From contig NZ_JADJNN010000021.1 of the NCBI RefSeq assembly GCF_016714285.1, forward strand, positions 62,001-126,000: a DNA stretch of 64,000 nucleotides. Direction: 5' to 3'. The DNA is from Nannocystis sp. (GTDB taxonomy: Bacteria > Myxococcota_A > Polyangia > Nannocystales > Nannocystaceae). The notes beneath the pieces were generated by a model. The model saw only the letters and a list, made by a program, of their open reading frames with translations. It was not told where the DNA came from and searched no databases. Both the position numbers and the translations under genes were made by a program. Of this stretch, positions 24,985-32,477 are shown piece after piece; positions within the stretch are counted from its first letter, which is position 1, and each line of letters begins with the position of its first letter.

Positions 24985-26745
24985 TCACTGCGGGGGGATG
25001 CACACCTCGCCGCCCTCGATCTGCGAGTTGGTGCGGAAGGTGTTGAGCGACTTCCACCACGGCTTTTCGAACTGCGGGATCTTGCCGTCCTCGCGCACGT
25101 TGGTGACGTGATAAGTGTGTTGATTCCAGATCCGGCGCGGCTGGATCCAGCGGTCCTCGATATCGCGGATCACCTGGACGGTGGGGGCGGTCTGGTTGTT
25201 GGCGAAGCCGGAGTCGGAGACGACGACGATCTCGGCGGAGCCGTCGTTGTCCACGTCGGCGACCACCGGGTATTCGGCGAGGGTCTTGGCGCTGCGCGGG
25301 ACGCTGAGCAGCGGCTTGCCCATGCCGTCGAAGACGTAGAGGTTGGTCTCGTCGGCGTACATGGCCTCGGCGACGCCGTTGCCGTCGAAGTCGAAGGCGG
25401 TGCCGGCGGCCCAGCCGCTGCCGTCCTGGACCTGGGCGATCCAGTTGACCGTGCCGTCGCCCTCGAACATGACGTAGCTGTTGGCCGCGCTGGTGGCGAC
25501 CTCGGAGACGCTGTCGCCGTCGAAGTCGTGGACGGTGCCGGGGCGGAACCACGACTGGCCGCCGCCGGGCTGCATGTTCTGGTACTTCACGGCGCCGGTG
25601 TGCTCGAGCAGGGTGAGGCCGGCGTAGCCGTTGATCATGATCTCGGGCTCGGGGTCGGCGTCGAGGTTGGCGACCTGGGCGAAGCCGTGCTCGATGCCCG
25701 GGTTGGTGTAGAGGACGCTGCCGTCGTGGTGATAGGCGTTGGCGCCGATCACCACCTCGAGGTCGCCGTCGCCGTCGAGGTCGGCGGCGACGGTGGTGAA
25801 GTTGTCGGCGACGCCGTTCTCCGGGAGGGTGGCGACGGTGTTGCCCATGTGGTCGAGGATGAGCTTGTCGAGGAGGATCTCGACGTCGCCGTCGTTGTCG
25901 AGGTCGGCGAGGGTGATCGCGCCGCCCTGGCTGTGCGAGACGGCGCCGGCGCTCTGCCACTTGACGGTGCCGTCGTGCTCGAAGGCGATCGCGCTCGAGG
26001 GGCCGCCGAAGCCCTCGCCGACGGCGGCGATGATCTCCGGGATGCCGTCGTCGTCGATGTCGCCGATCGCGGGGTTGATCGAAAAGGTGATCGCGGTGGG
26101 GATCATGAAGTGGAGGCTGCCGGTGGCGCCGTCGAGCACGTAGATGTGGCCGGGGGCCGGGAAGGCGGTGACGGTGACGATGATGTCGGGGATGTCGCAG
26201 AGGTCGATCACGCCGTTGTTGTCGTCGTCCGTGAGGTTGGCGACCAGGGGGGTGACGAGCGACTCCTTCTCCGCGCCGGGGCCGTTCCAGCTCCACTGGA
26301 TGTCGGGCTCGAAGGAGTCCGGCGGGGCCTTCATCGTGCAGTCGCCGACGCCGTTCATGTCGTCGTCGGTGGCCTTGCACTTGTCGATCGGCATGCCGGT
26401 GTCGCTGGTCATGCCGCCGGTGTCGCCGAGGTCGAACTTGAAGCCGCCGGTGGTGTCGCCGCTGTCGGTGGCGCTGTTGCTGTTGCTGTTGCTGTTCCCG
26501 GTGGTCGGCTGGCTGGTGGCGCTGTCGGTGGCGCTGCCGGTGCCGGCGCTGTCGGTGGCGCTGGCGCTGTCGCTGGCGCCCGAGGTCGGCGTGGTGGTGG
26601 CGCTGTCCACAGTGGAGGTGGCGGTGATCGGGACGGTGGTGCTGGCCTGGCTGGCCGAGCCGTCGCCGCTGTCACCGCAAGCGGCGAGGCCGGCGGCGAG
26701 GAGCGTGAGCAGGGCGCAGGGGAGGGCCGGGGCGGGGCGACGCAT
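24985..26745 (-). CDS. FG-GAP/VCBS-repeat lipoprotein
   Basis: The product of 586 residues has a lipoprotein signal (ALPCALLTLLAAGLAAC, then GDSGDG) and a 90-residue Ser/Thr/Asn linker including SNSNSNSNS encoded by a hexanucleotide repeat. At least seven FG-GAP-like calcium-loop repeats of a beta-propeller follow: NLTDDDNNGVIDLCDIPDI, IGDIDDDGIPEII, LADLDNDGDVEIL, AADLDGDGDLEVVIG, VHDFDGDSVSEVA, FDFDGNGVAEAMY and VADVDNDGSAEIVVV. It ends in a conserved WNQHTYHVTNVREDG segment seen in related secreted proteins. Probably a surface adhesin or scaffold. ATG 26745 is chosen for the signal peptide, with TAGGGT 10 nt before it. Confidence 0.85.
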   Translation of the reverse strand: MRRPAPALPCALLTLLAAGLAACGDSGDGSASQASTTVPITATSTVDSATTTPTSGASDSASATDSAGTGSATDSATSQPTTGNSNSNSNSATDSGDTTGGFKFDLGDTGGMTSDTGMPIDKCKATDDDMNGVGDCTMKAPPDSFEPDIQWSWNGPGAEKESLVTPLVANLTDDDNNGVIDLCDIPDIIVTVTAFPAPGHIYVLDGATGSLHFMIPTAITFSINPAIGDIDDDGIPEIIAAVGEGFGGPSSAIAFEHDGTVKWQSAGAVSHSQGGAITLADLDNDGDVEILLDKLILDHMGNTVATLPENGVADNFTTVAADLDGDGDLEVVIGANAYHHDGSVLYTNPGIEHGFAQVANLDADPEPEIMINGYAGLTLLEHTGAVKYQNMQPGGGQSWFRPGTVHDFDGDSVSEVATSAANSYVMFEGDGTVNWIAQVQDGSGWAAGTAFDFDGNGVAEAMYADETNLYVFDGMGKPLLSVPRSAKTLAEYPVVADVDNDGSAEIVVVSDSGFANNQTAPTVQVIRDIEDRWIQPRRIWNQHTYHVTNVREDGKIPQFEKPWWKSLNTFRTNSQIEGGEVCIPPQ

Positions 26746-26755
26746 GATGCGGTCC

Positions 26756-26761
26756 ACCCTA
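26756..26761 (-). promoter_or_regulatory. -10-like TAGGGT before the FG-GAP lipoprotein
   Basis: It ends 10 nt before ATG 26745. Confidence 0.38.
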
Positions 26762-26778
26762 CGCTGTTGCGGGCGCGC

Positions 26779-26814
26779 GGCCAAGCTCGCGGTCAAGCTC
26801 GTGGCCAAGGTCGC
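26779..26814. repeat. 12-bp imperfect tandem repeat x3
   Basis: GG(C/T)CAAG(C/G)TCG(C/T) is repeated three times in the 290-bp gap between the divergent FG-GAP lipoprotein and GGDEF genes. The rest of that gap shows no gene. Confidence 0.75.
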
Positions 26815-27018
26815 GGGTGGCAGAGGGGTGATTGTCCGGGTGGCGGCCGCCGGCGGGTACGTTCAATGTGTATGGAATGACGGGACTGTGATTGCGGGCG
26901 CAATGCACATAGATCGCGGGATCGCGGGCGGCCGGCGGCGCGCCAGCGGAGGCCGTGAGGCGCAATACTGCTCGCTGCAGCGCGCGGGGATGTCCGTTGA
27001 CGATGGGGCGTGCACCAG

Positions 27019-27042
27019 CCAGCATCAGGCTCCCGATGCTGG
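27019..27042 (+). other. inverted repeat covering the proposed GGDEF start codon
   Basis: CCAGCATC (27019-27026) pairs perfectly with GATGCTGG (27035-27042) around an 8-nt loop; ATG 27036 lies in the 3' arm. If translation starts there, the stem would hide the start codon. If the true start is the in-frame ATG at 27003 or 26955, the repeat is simply coding. Confidence 0.5.
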
Positions 27043-28586
27043 ACGCACGCTCCCCTGGAATCCCCGCGGAACTGGTGCAGCGAGTGCGCACCGCGTCGGT
27101 GCCGCCGTATCTGCGGGCGTTGTTTCGCCGGCTGAGCGTGCCGGTGGCGCTCGTCGTGGAGCTGCCGGCGGGGGCGACCAGCCTGCCGGCGATGGCGCTG
27201 CAGCTGTGCAAGTTGGCGCAGCAGGGGACCAAGCTGGAGGGGCCGAAGTTTGAGGCGGTGGCGGCGACGGCCTCGCCGCGGGTGCGGCTCGAGCACGCGG
27301 GGCGCTCGCTGGTGCTGGACCACGAGGCGCTGGTCGCCGGCAACGTACCGCTGGCGCGGCAGGTCGCGGCGGAGCTGCTGGACCGGGCGGAGACGGCGGA
27401 GGCGCTCGAGCGCTTCGCCCGTGAGGCGCCGCGGCAGGACGCGCTGCGCCGGCTGACGCGGGCGATGCTCGAGACGCAGAGCATCGAGCGGCTGCGGCAG
27501 ATCACCTTGCTGGGCATGACCTCGTCGGCGGCGCTGGGCTTCGACCGGGCGGCGCTGTTCGTGCACGACGAGGAGGCGCGGGCGGTGGTCGGCAGCTCGG
27601 CGATCGGGCCCTACGACGACGACGAGGCGCACCAGGTGTGGGAGGCGATCGAGCTGCACGACAAGACGCTCGAGGAGCTGATCGCGGAGCACGTGGCCGG
27701 CGACACCGAGAGCCGCTTCGAGGCCTTCGTGCGCACGCTCGAGTACGACATCGATCAGGCGGTGCCCGGCGACGAGGTGGCGGCCGCGTTGGCGGCGAGC
27801 GGGCCCCTCGTGTTCACGCGCTCCATGCGGCGCAGCGGGCCGCTGGCGGCCTCGGGGCTGTTCACGCTGCCGCAGCCGGTGAGCCCGGTGATCGCGGCCC
27901 TCGACCCGCCGGATGAATTCCTGGTGTCGGCGATCAAGCTGCGGGGCAAGGCGCTCGGGGTGGTGGTCGCGGACAACCGCTACTCGCGGGCGCCGATCGA
28001 GCGCGAGGCGCTGGCGTCCGTCGGCTTCTTGCTCGACGCGTCGGCGCTGGTGCTCGAGAACCTGCGCCTGCTCGAGAGCGTCGAGACGCTGGCCCGGCAC
28101 GACGGGCTGACCGGGCTGTTCAACCGCCGCGAGTTCGAGACGCGGATGCAGGAGGAGCAGTCGCGGGCCCAGCGGCTCGGCTCGCAGTGCGCGCTGCTGC
28201 TGCTGGACGTCGACCACTTCAAGGCGGTCAACGAGGAGCAGGGGGCGCGGGCCGGGGACGAGATGCTGCAGATGGTCGGCGTGCTGCTGCGCTCGACGCT
28301 GAGGGCGCACGACATCGTGGCCCGCTTCGGCGGCGACGTGTTCGCGGTGCTGGTCACCGACACGACGGCGGAGCAGGTGGTGGCGATCGTCCGCCGCGTG
28401 GGGGCGCTGGCGCTCGAGCAGGGCATCTCGCTGAGCGTGGGCGGCTCGCTGTGGCCGCGGGGGAACGAGGACACCTCGGTGCTGTATGCGGAGGCCGACG
28501 GGGCGCTGTACGCGGTCAAGCGCGGCGGTCGGGGTCGGGCCCGGATCGAGGGCGCAGCCGAGGACAGCGTGTTCTTTCAGGCCTGA
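27036..28586 (+). CDS. GAF-GGDEF protein with degenerate GGDVF motif
   Basis: The product of about 516 residues has a poorly conserved N-terminal part, a GAF-like domain at about 140-350 (LGMTSSAALGFDRAALFVHDE; LRGKALGVVVADNRYSR) and a C-terminal diguanylate-cyclase domain (LTGLFNRREFETRMQEE, LLLDVDHFKAVNEEQGARAGDE, ARFGGDVFAVLV). The signature GG(D/E)EF reads GGDVF, replacing the metal-binding/catalytic Glu, so cyclase activity is doubtful; it may bind GTP or act as a scaffold in c-di-GMP signalling. No RxxD inhibitory site is seen ahead of the motif (STLRAHD occupies it). Start uncertain: ATG 27003 and 26955 are in frame. Confidence 0.85.
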   Translation: MLDARSPGIPAELVQRVRTASVPPYLRALFRRLSVPVALVVELPAGATSLPAMALQLCKLAQQGTKLEGPKFEAVAATASPRVRLEHAGRSLVLDHEALVAGNVPLARQVAAELLDRAETAEALERFAREAPRQDALRRLTRAMLETQSIERLRQITLLGMTSSAALGFDRAALFVHDEEARAVVGSSAIGPYDDDEAHQVWEAIELHDKTLEELIAEHVAGDTESRFEAFVRTLEYDIDQAVPGDEVAAALAASGPLVFTRSMRRSGPLAASGLFTLPQPVSPVIAALDPPDEFLVSAIKLRGKALGVVVADNRYSRAPIEREALASVGFLLDASALVLENLRLLESVETLARHDGLTGLFNRREFETRMQEEQSRAQRLGSQCALLLLDVDHFKAVNEEQGARAGDEMLQMVGVLLRSTLRAHDIVARFGGDVFAVLVTDTTAEQVVAIVRRVGALALEQGISLSVGGSLWPRGNEDTSVLYAEADGALYAVKRGGRGRARIEGAAEDSVFFQA

Positions 28587-28652
28587 ACGGGGGCCTGAAC
28601 GGGGGCCTGAACGGGGGCCTGAACGGGGGCCTGAACGGGGGCCTGCACGGGC
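28581..28652 (+). repeat. 12-bp tandem repeat x6 carrying in-frame stop codons
   Basis: GCCTGAACGGGG occurs five times exactly and a sixth time as GCCTGCACGGGC. The first copy contains the TGA of the GGDEF gene; as the period is a multiple of three, the next four copies repeat the TGA in the same frame. Confidence 0.95.
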
Positions 28653-28655
28653 GGG

Positions 28656-28856
28656 TCACGCCGCGGCGCCGCAGCACTTCTTGGACTTCTTGCCGCTGCC
28701 GCACACGCAGGGGTCGTTGCGGCCGACCTTGGGCTGGTCGCGCACGTACGGGCGGGGGAGGTGGCTGTGCCCGTCATGCGCGTGGTCGTGGTCGTGATCG
28801 TGATCGCAGCCGGGGCCGTGGATGTGCGCGGGGTCGTGGTCGTGGGGGCCGTGCAT
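28656..28856 (-). CDS. small His-rich SEC-C metal-binding protein
   Basis: The 66-residue protein has an N-terminal His/Asp stretch (MHGPHDHDPAHIHGPGCDHD, then HDHDHAHDGHSH) and a C-terminal SEC-C motif (VGRNDPCVCGSGKKSKKCCG), the zinc-binding knuckle also found at the end of SecA and in many small proteins. Likely a metal-binding or storage/chaperone protein for Zn, Ni or Co. ATG 28856 is supported by TAGCCT 8 nt upstream; an upstream in-frame start at 28874 would add only six residues. Confidence 0.82.
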   Translation of the reverse strand: MHGPHDHDPAHIHGPGCDHDHDHDHAHDGHSHLPRPYVRDQPKVGRNDPCVCGSGKKSKKCCGAAA

Positions 28857-28864
28857 GCGCGGGC

Positions 28865-28870
28865 AGGCTA
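28865..28870 (-). promoter_or_regulatory. -10-like TAGCCT before the SEC-C gene
   Basis: It ends 8 nt before ATG 28856. Confidence 0.42.
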
Positions 28871-28891
28871 GCACCGGGGCCGGCGCGCTGG

Positions 28892-30184
28892 CTAGGGCGC
28901 GGCGCGGAGGACGGTGACGGTGCCACCGGTGGTGTCGGCGGTCGCTACGTCGAGGGCGCCGTCGCCGTCGAGATCGGCGACGATGAGGTCGACCGGCCCG
29001 AGCCCGACCGCGTAGAGATCGAAGGTGGGGAGCTTGCCGGGGCCGAGGTTGCGGATGACGACGAGCTCGTGCTGGTCGCGGTCGACGCCGACGATGTCGA
29101 GGGCGCCGTCGTGGTCGAGGTCGACGACGGCCACGGCGTAGAGGCCGACCGCGTAGGGGACAAAGCCGGGCTTGTCGGCGAAGCTGCCGTCGCCCTGGCC
29201 TAGCAGCACCTTGAGGTTCGGGAAGGTGTAGCTGGAGGCGACGACGTCGAGGTGGCCGTCGCCGTCGATGTCGCCGATGGCGAGGGCCCGCGGCTCCTCG
29301 GTGACGGGGTAGGCGAGGGCCGGGGCGAAGGCGCCGTCGCCGGGGTTGATGAGGACGCTGACGGTGTCGCTGCCCTTGTCGGCGGAGCAGAGGTCGAGGT
29401 CGCCGTCGGCGTCGAGGTCGGCGAGGGCGAGGTCGTAGGGCTCGAGGCCGACGGGGTAGAAGCCGGGGGCGGCGAAGCTCCCGGGGCCGTCGGCGAGGCT
29501 GACCCCGAGGTCGTTGGAGCCCTCGTTGGCGTGGACGAGGTCGAGGCGGCCGTCGCCGTCGAGGTCGCCGGCGACGATCGCCCGCGGCTTGCTGCCGGCC
29601 GTGAGCTGCTGGAAGTCGGCGAATTCCCCCGGGGCGCCGCTAGCGAAGTAGACGGCGAGGGCGTTGATGCCGAGGTCGGCGACGGCGAGGTCGGGGCGAT
29701 CGTCGTCGTCGAGGCCGGCGATGACGAGGCTGCGCGGCTGGAAGGATGATGGCAGCGGCGGCTCGATCGCGGTGAAGTCGGCGTCGCCGGTGCCGCGCAG
29801 TCGCACGATCGATCGGCCGACGAAGTCGACGACGCCGAGGTCCGGCAGGCCGTCCTGGTCGAGGTCGGCGGCGGCGAGCGAGACGGGACCGAGCCCGGCG
29901 GCGAAGCTGCGCGGCGGGTCGAAGCAGAGCTGCCCGGGCTCGATCTGTCCGTCGCCGCAGGCGGTCGCTGGGGCCCCGGTGGTGGCGCCAGTGGTCGGGT
30001 CGGTGGTCGGGTCGGTGGTCGGGTCGGTGGTCGGGTGGACGGTGGTCGCGTCGCCGGTCGTGGGTGCGAGCGTCGTGGCGTCGCCGGTCGTGGCGGGTTC
30101 GCTGCTGCTGCTCGCTGTCTGCGGGGGGTCGCTGGCGGGGACGCAGGCGAGCGAGACGACGAGCGAGAGGGCTGCGCGGCGCAT
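28892..30184 (-). CDS. FG-GAP/VCBS-repeat lipoprotein
   Basis: The 430-residue protein has a short lipoprotein signal (MRRAALSLVVSLAC), a Thr-Pro-Asp linker with TTDPTTDPTTDP repeats, a Cys pair (ACGDGQIEPGQLC), then seven beta-propeller blades with calcium loops: AADLDQDGLPDLGVV, AGLDDDDRPDLAVA, AGDLDGDGRLDLVHA, LADLDADGDLDLCSA, IGDIDGDGHLDVVAS, VVDLDHDGALDIVGV and VADLDGDGALDVATA. The regular blades make a complete seven-bladed propeller likely. Probably displayed on the cell surface; binding partner unknown. Confidence 0.87.
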   Translation of the reverse strand: MRRAALSLVVSLACVPASDPPQTASSSSEPATTGDATTLAPTTGDATTVHPTTDPTTDPTTDPTTGATTGAPATACGDGQIEPGQLCFDPPRSFAAGLGPVSLAAADLDQDGLPDLGVVDFVGRSIVRLRGTGDADFTAIEPPLPSSFQPRSLVIAGLDDDDRPDLAVADLGINALAVYFASGAPGEFADFQQLTAGSKPRAIVAGDLDGDGRLDLVHANEGSNDLGVSLADGPGSFAAPGFYPVGLEPYDLALADLDADGDLDLCSADKGSDTVSVLINPGDGAFAPALAYPVTEEPRALAIGDIDGDGHLDVVASSYTFPNLKVLLGQGDGSFADKPGFVPYAVGLYAVAVVDLDHDGALDIVGVDRDQHELVVIRNLGPGKLPTFDLYAVGLGPVDLIVADLDGDGALDVATADTTGGTVTVLRAAP

Positions 30185-30193
30185 GGGCAGGTC

Positions 30194-30199
30194 AGGATA
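30194..30199 (-). promoter_or_regulatory. -10-like TATCCT before the FG-GAP lipoprotein
   Basis: It ends 9 nt before ATG 30184. Confidence 0.42.
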
Positions 30200-30212
30200 C
30201 GCCCGCCCGCGA

Positions 30213-30242
30213 TTGCGAGGGGCGGCGTTGTTGGCTTAGGAT
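30213..30242 (+). promoter_or_regulatory. promoter TTGCGA-18-TAGGAT
   Basis: A -35-like TTGCGA (30213-30218) and a -10-like TAGGAT (30237-30242) are 18 bp apart; the -10 ends 6 nt before ATG 30249, predicting initiation at the start codon. One of three places in the window where both elements are convincing. Confidence 0.55.
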
Positions 30243-30248
30243 CGATCG

Positions 30249-31622
30249 ATGTCCGGCAGCGGCGCGGTGCGTGGGGTGATCGCTGGCGGGGCGTTGTTTG
30301 CGTGCGCTCCGACGGCGCCGATCGCCGCGCCGGTGGCAGTGCGCACGGTGGAGTCGGCGGGGCCTGGGGTCCCCGCGGCTCCAGCGGCAGCTGACCCTGG
30401 GCCCGCGCTGCAGGCCCGCGTGTGCGGCGAGCGGTCGCCCTGCGAGGTTCGTCGCGCACGCGCGGCCGGGCAGGACCCGGCCGGGCGGACGCTGACGGTG
30501 CTGAGCGTCGACCTGGGATCGCGTTCGCCGCGGAGCGACGCGCCGGCCGAGGTGGCCACGACGGACGATGGCTTCGCGGAGGAGGGGTCGCAGGACAGCT
30601 TCTGGCCGGGCGCGAGCGGGCGGTGCCGGGAGATCGAGTACTGGCTGGTGGTCGGCGAGCAGCGGGCACCCGAGGCCGTCCAGCAGCTGTTCTCGGTGTG
30701 CAACGACGGCAACGGGGCGGCGGGACTCGGCGAGGACACGGTGACGATCGGTGACGACAGCCTCGAGCATGCGAGCTCGGGCGGGTCGAACTGGCGGTGG
30801 AGCTCGACGCGGCGCTTCGAGCTCGCACCGCTGCGGCTGCGCGAGCGCAGCGGCGACGGGTCCTTCGTGTTCGGGCCAAACGTCGAGCGCCGCAGCTGGA
30901 GCTTCGATCGCTTCGCGGGCGAGGTGAGCTGGTACAGCCCGCCCTGCGACCGCGCGACGGGTGAGCCGAGCGAGGTCGCGGAGGGCTCACAGGTCGAGCT
31001 CACATATTCGCTGATCCCGGCGGTGGCGATCGACGCCGCGTTCACCGGCGGCGGCTGGAAGGAGGCGGGGCTCGGTGGTTGCGCGCTCGCGCTGAAGGAC
31101 GGCTCGCCGGGGGGCCCGAACGACGCGGCGATGCGGGTGGTGGCGGCGGCGGGCGAGGCCGCGACGACGCTGCTGATCGAGGTGGAGGACGACCAGCTCA
31201 CGCCGGGCGACCAGCTCGAGCTGTGGCTGGCCGAGCCGGCGCTGAACTACATGGATCATTGCCTGGGCGACACCGCGGGGGGGCTGCGGCAGTGGTCGAT
31301 CGGCGTCGTCGACGGCCGCGTGCTCGCAGGCCACGGGCGCCCCGAGCCCGCGGCGCTCGCGGTGGAGCGGGCGGCCCAGGGGCTGCGCCTGCGGCTCACG
31401 CCGCGCGGGAGCTTCGCGGCGCTGACCCTGGTGTACGTCGACCGCGATGCCAATGAACGCAGTGCGCGGCGGCTCGCCACCAGTCCGCTCGTGCCAGGGC
31501 GCCGCGAGACGCTCGGAGGGCTCCAGGCGATCGAGCCGGAGGCCGCGAGCTGTGCGGTGATCGCCGGCCGGCTCGAGCCGGTGCTCCACGCGCTCGCCGG
31601 GCCCGGTCCGGTCCTTCGCTGA
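30249..31622 (+). CDS. probable lipoprotein of unknown function
   Basis: Unrecognised 457-residue protein. The N-terminus (VRGVIAGGALFAC) is a short lipobox-like signal followed by an Ala/Pro linker. The body is rich in beta strands and charged loops (LTVLSVDLGSRS; CREIEYWLVVGEQRAPEAVQQLF; VTIGDDSLEHASSGGSNWRW; TTLLIEVEDDQLTPGDQLELW; LTLVYVDRDANE) with several Cys. The pattern suggests a secreted multi-domain beta protein. It is divergent from the FG-GAP lipoprotein with a 64-bp gap. Confidence 0.62.
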   Translation: MSGSGAVRGVIAGGALFACAPTAPIAAPVAVRTVESAGPGVPAAPAAADPGPALQARVCGERSPCEVRRARAAGQDPAGRTLTVLSVDLGSRSPRSDAPAEVATTDDGFAEEGSQDSFWPGASGRCREIEYWLVVGEQRAPEAVQQLFSVCNDGNGAAGLGEDTVTIGDDSLEHASSGGSNWRWSSTRRFELAPLRLRERSGDGSFVFGPNVERRSWSFDRFAGEVSWYSPPCDRATGEPSEVAEGSQVELTYSLIPAVAIDAAFTGGGWKEAGLGGCALALKDGSPGGPNDAAMRVVAAAGEAATTLLIEVEDDQLTPGDQLELWLAEPALNYMDHCLGDTAGGLRQWSIGVVDGRVLAGHGRPEPAALAVERAAQGLRLRLTPRGSFAALTLVYVDRDANERSARRLATSPLVPGRRETLGGLQAIEPEAASCAVIAGRLEPVLHALAGPGPVLR

Positions 31623-31677
31623 GCATCGCGGCGGTCCGCGTCACGGCGATGTTTCGACCTGCGCGGCCGCGAGGCGC

Positions 31678-32397
31678 TCAGGGGACCTGCGGCTGGCGGA
31701 GCCAGCGGAGCCCCTTCGGCATGCGGTGGTCGAGGTCGGTCATGACGTCCAGGTGGTGGTTGAACCACTCGCGGTAGCCGTCGAGCAGGACCAGCGAGCG
31801 ATCGACGCTGCGGCGCTCGAGCAGCAGATCGATCAGCGTCTGCTCGGCGGTGTCGATGTTCTGGCGGACGGTCGAGGAGTCGCGGCCGACCTCGATCTCG
31901 CCGAGCACGGCGCTGCGCCGGAGCTTGCGCGTGGCGGTGGTCCCGTCGAGCAGATCGACCGTGACCTCGACGGGCGCGCCGACGACGAAGCGATTGATGC
32001 CGGTCTTGCTCGAGGTCAGCGGATAGACCACGAAGATCAGCGCACGCTTTTCGGCCGGCCACGCGGGCACGAGCGCCGGCGTCATCAGGCGCTCGCCGGT
32101 CTGTCCGAATGCGCCGTCGGCCGCGCCGAGCGCGAGCTCCCTGGCCGCTGCGATGGTGTCGAGCTTGGCCGGGATCCCTGCGACCGCCGCGACCCGCTTC
32201 GCCTCGGCGGCGTCGGTCTCGAGCGCTGGCTCGCCGGTCGGGGCCGGTGGGCCGACCTTCGCCCCGGAGACGTAGGTCATGGTCTCGGCGGCGGGCGGGG
32301 CTTCGGCGGGCGGCTCGGCGACGCGGGCTGGCTCACCCGCGCCCGGGGCGCTGCGACACCCAAGATTACACAGCAGGACAATCGCCAAGGCGCGCAT
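31678..32397 (-). CDS. lipoprotein of unknown function
   Basis: The 239-residue protein has a compact lipoprotein signal (MRALAIVLLCNLGC), a Pro/Ala/Glu linker and a mixed alpha/beta domain (RALIFVVYPLTSSKTGINRF; VEVTVDLLDGTTATRKLRR; AEQTLIDLLLERRSVDRSLV), ending in a basic, aromatic tail. No family recognised. A strong Shine-Dalgarno (GGGAGGT) lies 6 nt before the ATG, unusual here and indicating a leadered mRNA. Confidence 0.65.
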   Translation of the reverse strand: MRALAIVLLCNLGCRSAPGAGEPARVAEPPAEAPPAAETMTYVSGAKVGPPAPTGEPALETDAAEAKRVAAVAGIPAKLDTIAAARELALGAADGAFGQTGERLMTPALVPAWPAEKRALIFVVYPLTSSKTGINRFVVGAPVEVTVDLLDGTTATRKLRRSAVLGEIEVGRDSSTVRQNIDTAEQTLIDLLLERRSVDRSLVLLDGYREWFNHHLDVMTDLDHRMPKGLRWLRQPQVP

Positions 32398-32477
32398 ATT
32401 TGGACCTCCCTATCGTGTTTCGCGGGACCTGGAGCGGCCAGGCAGGCGACGCGTCTTGCGGGGCGCCGCCGCGGGCG

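Noticed and set aside
29990..30045. GGTCGGGTCGGTGGTCGGGT repeats considered as an intergenic repeat element
   Set aside because: They code for the TTDPTTDP linker of the FG-GAP lipoprotein.
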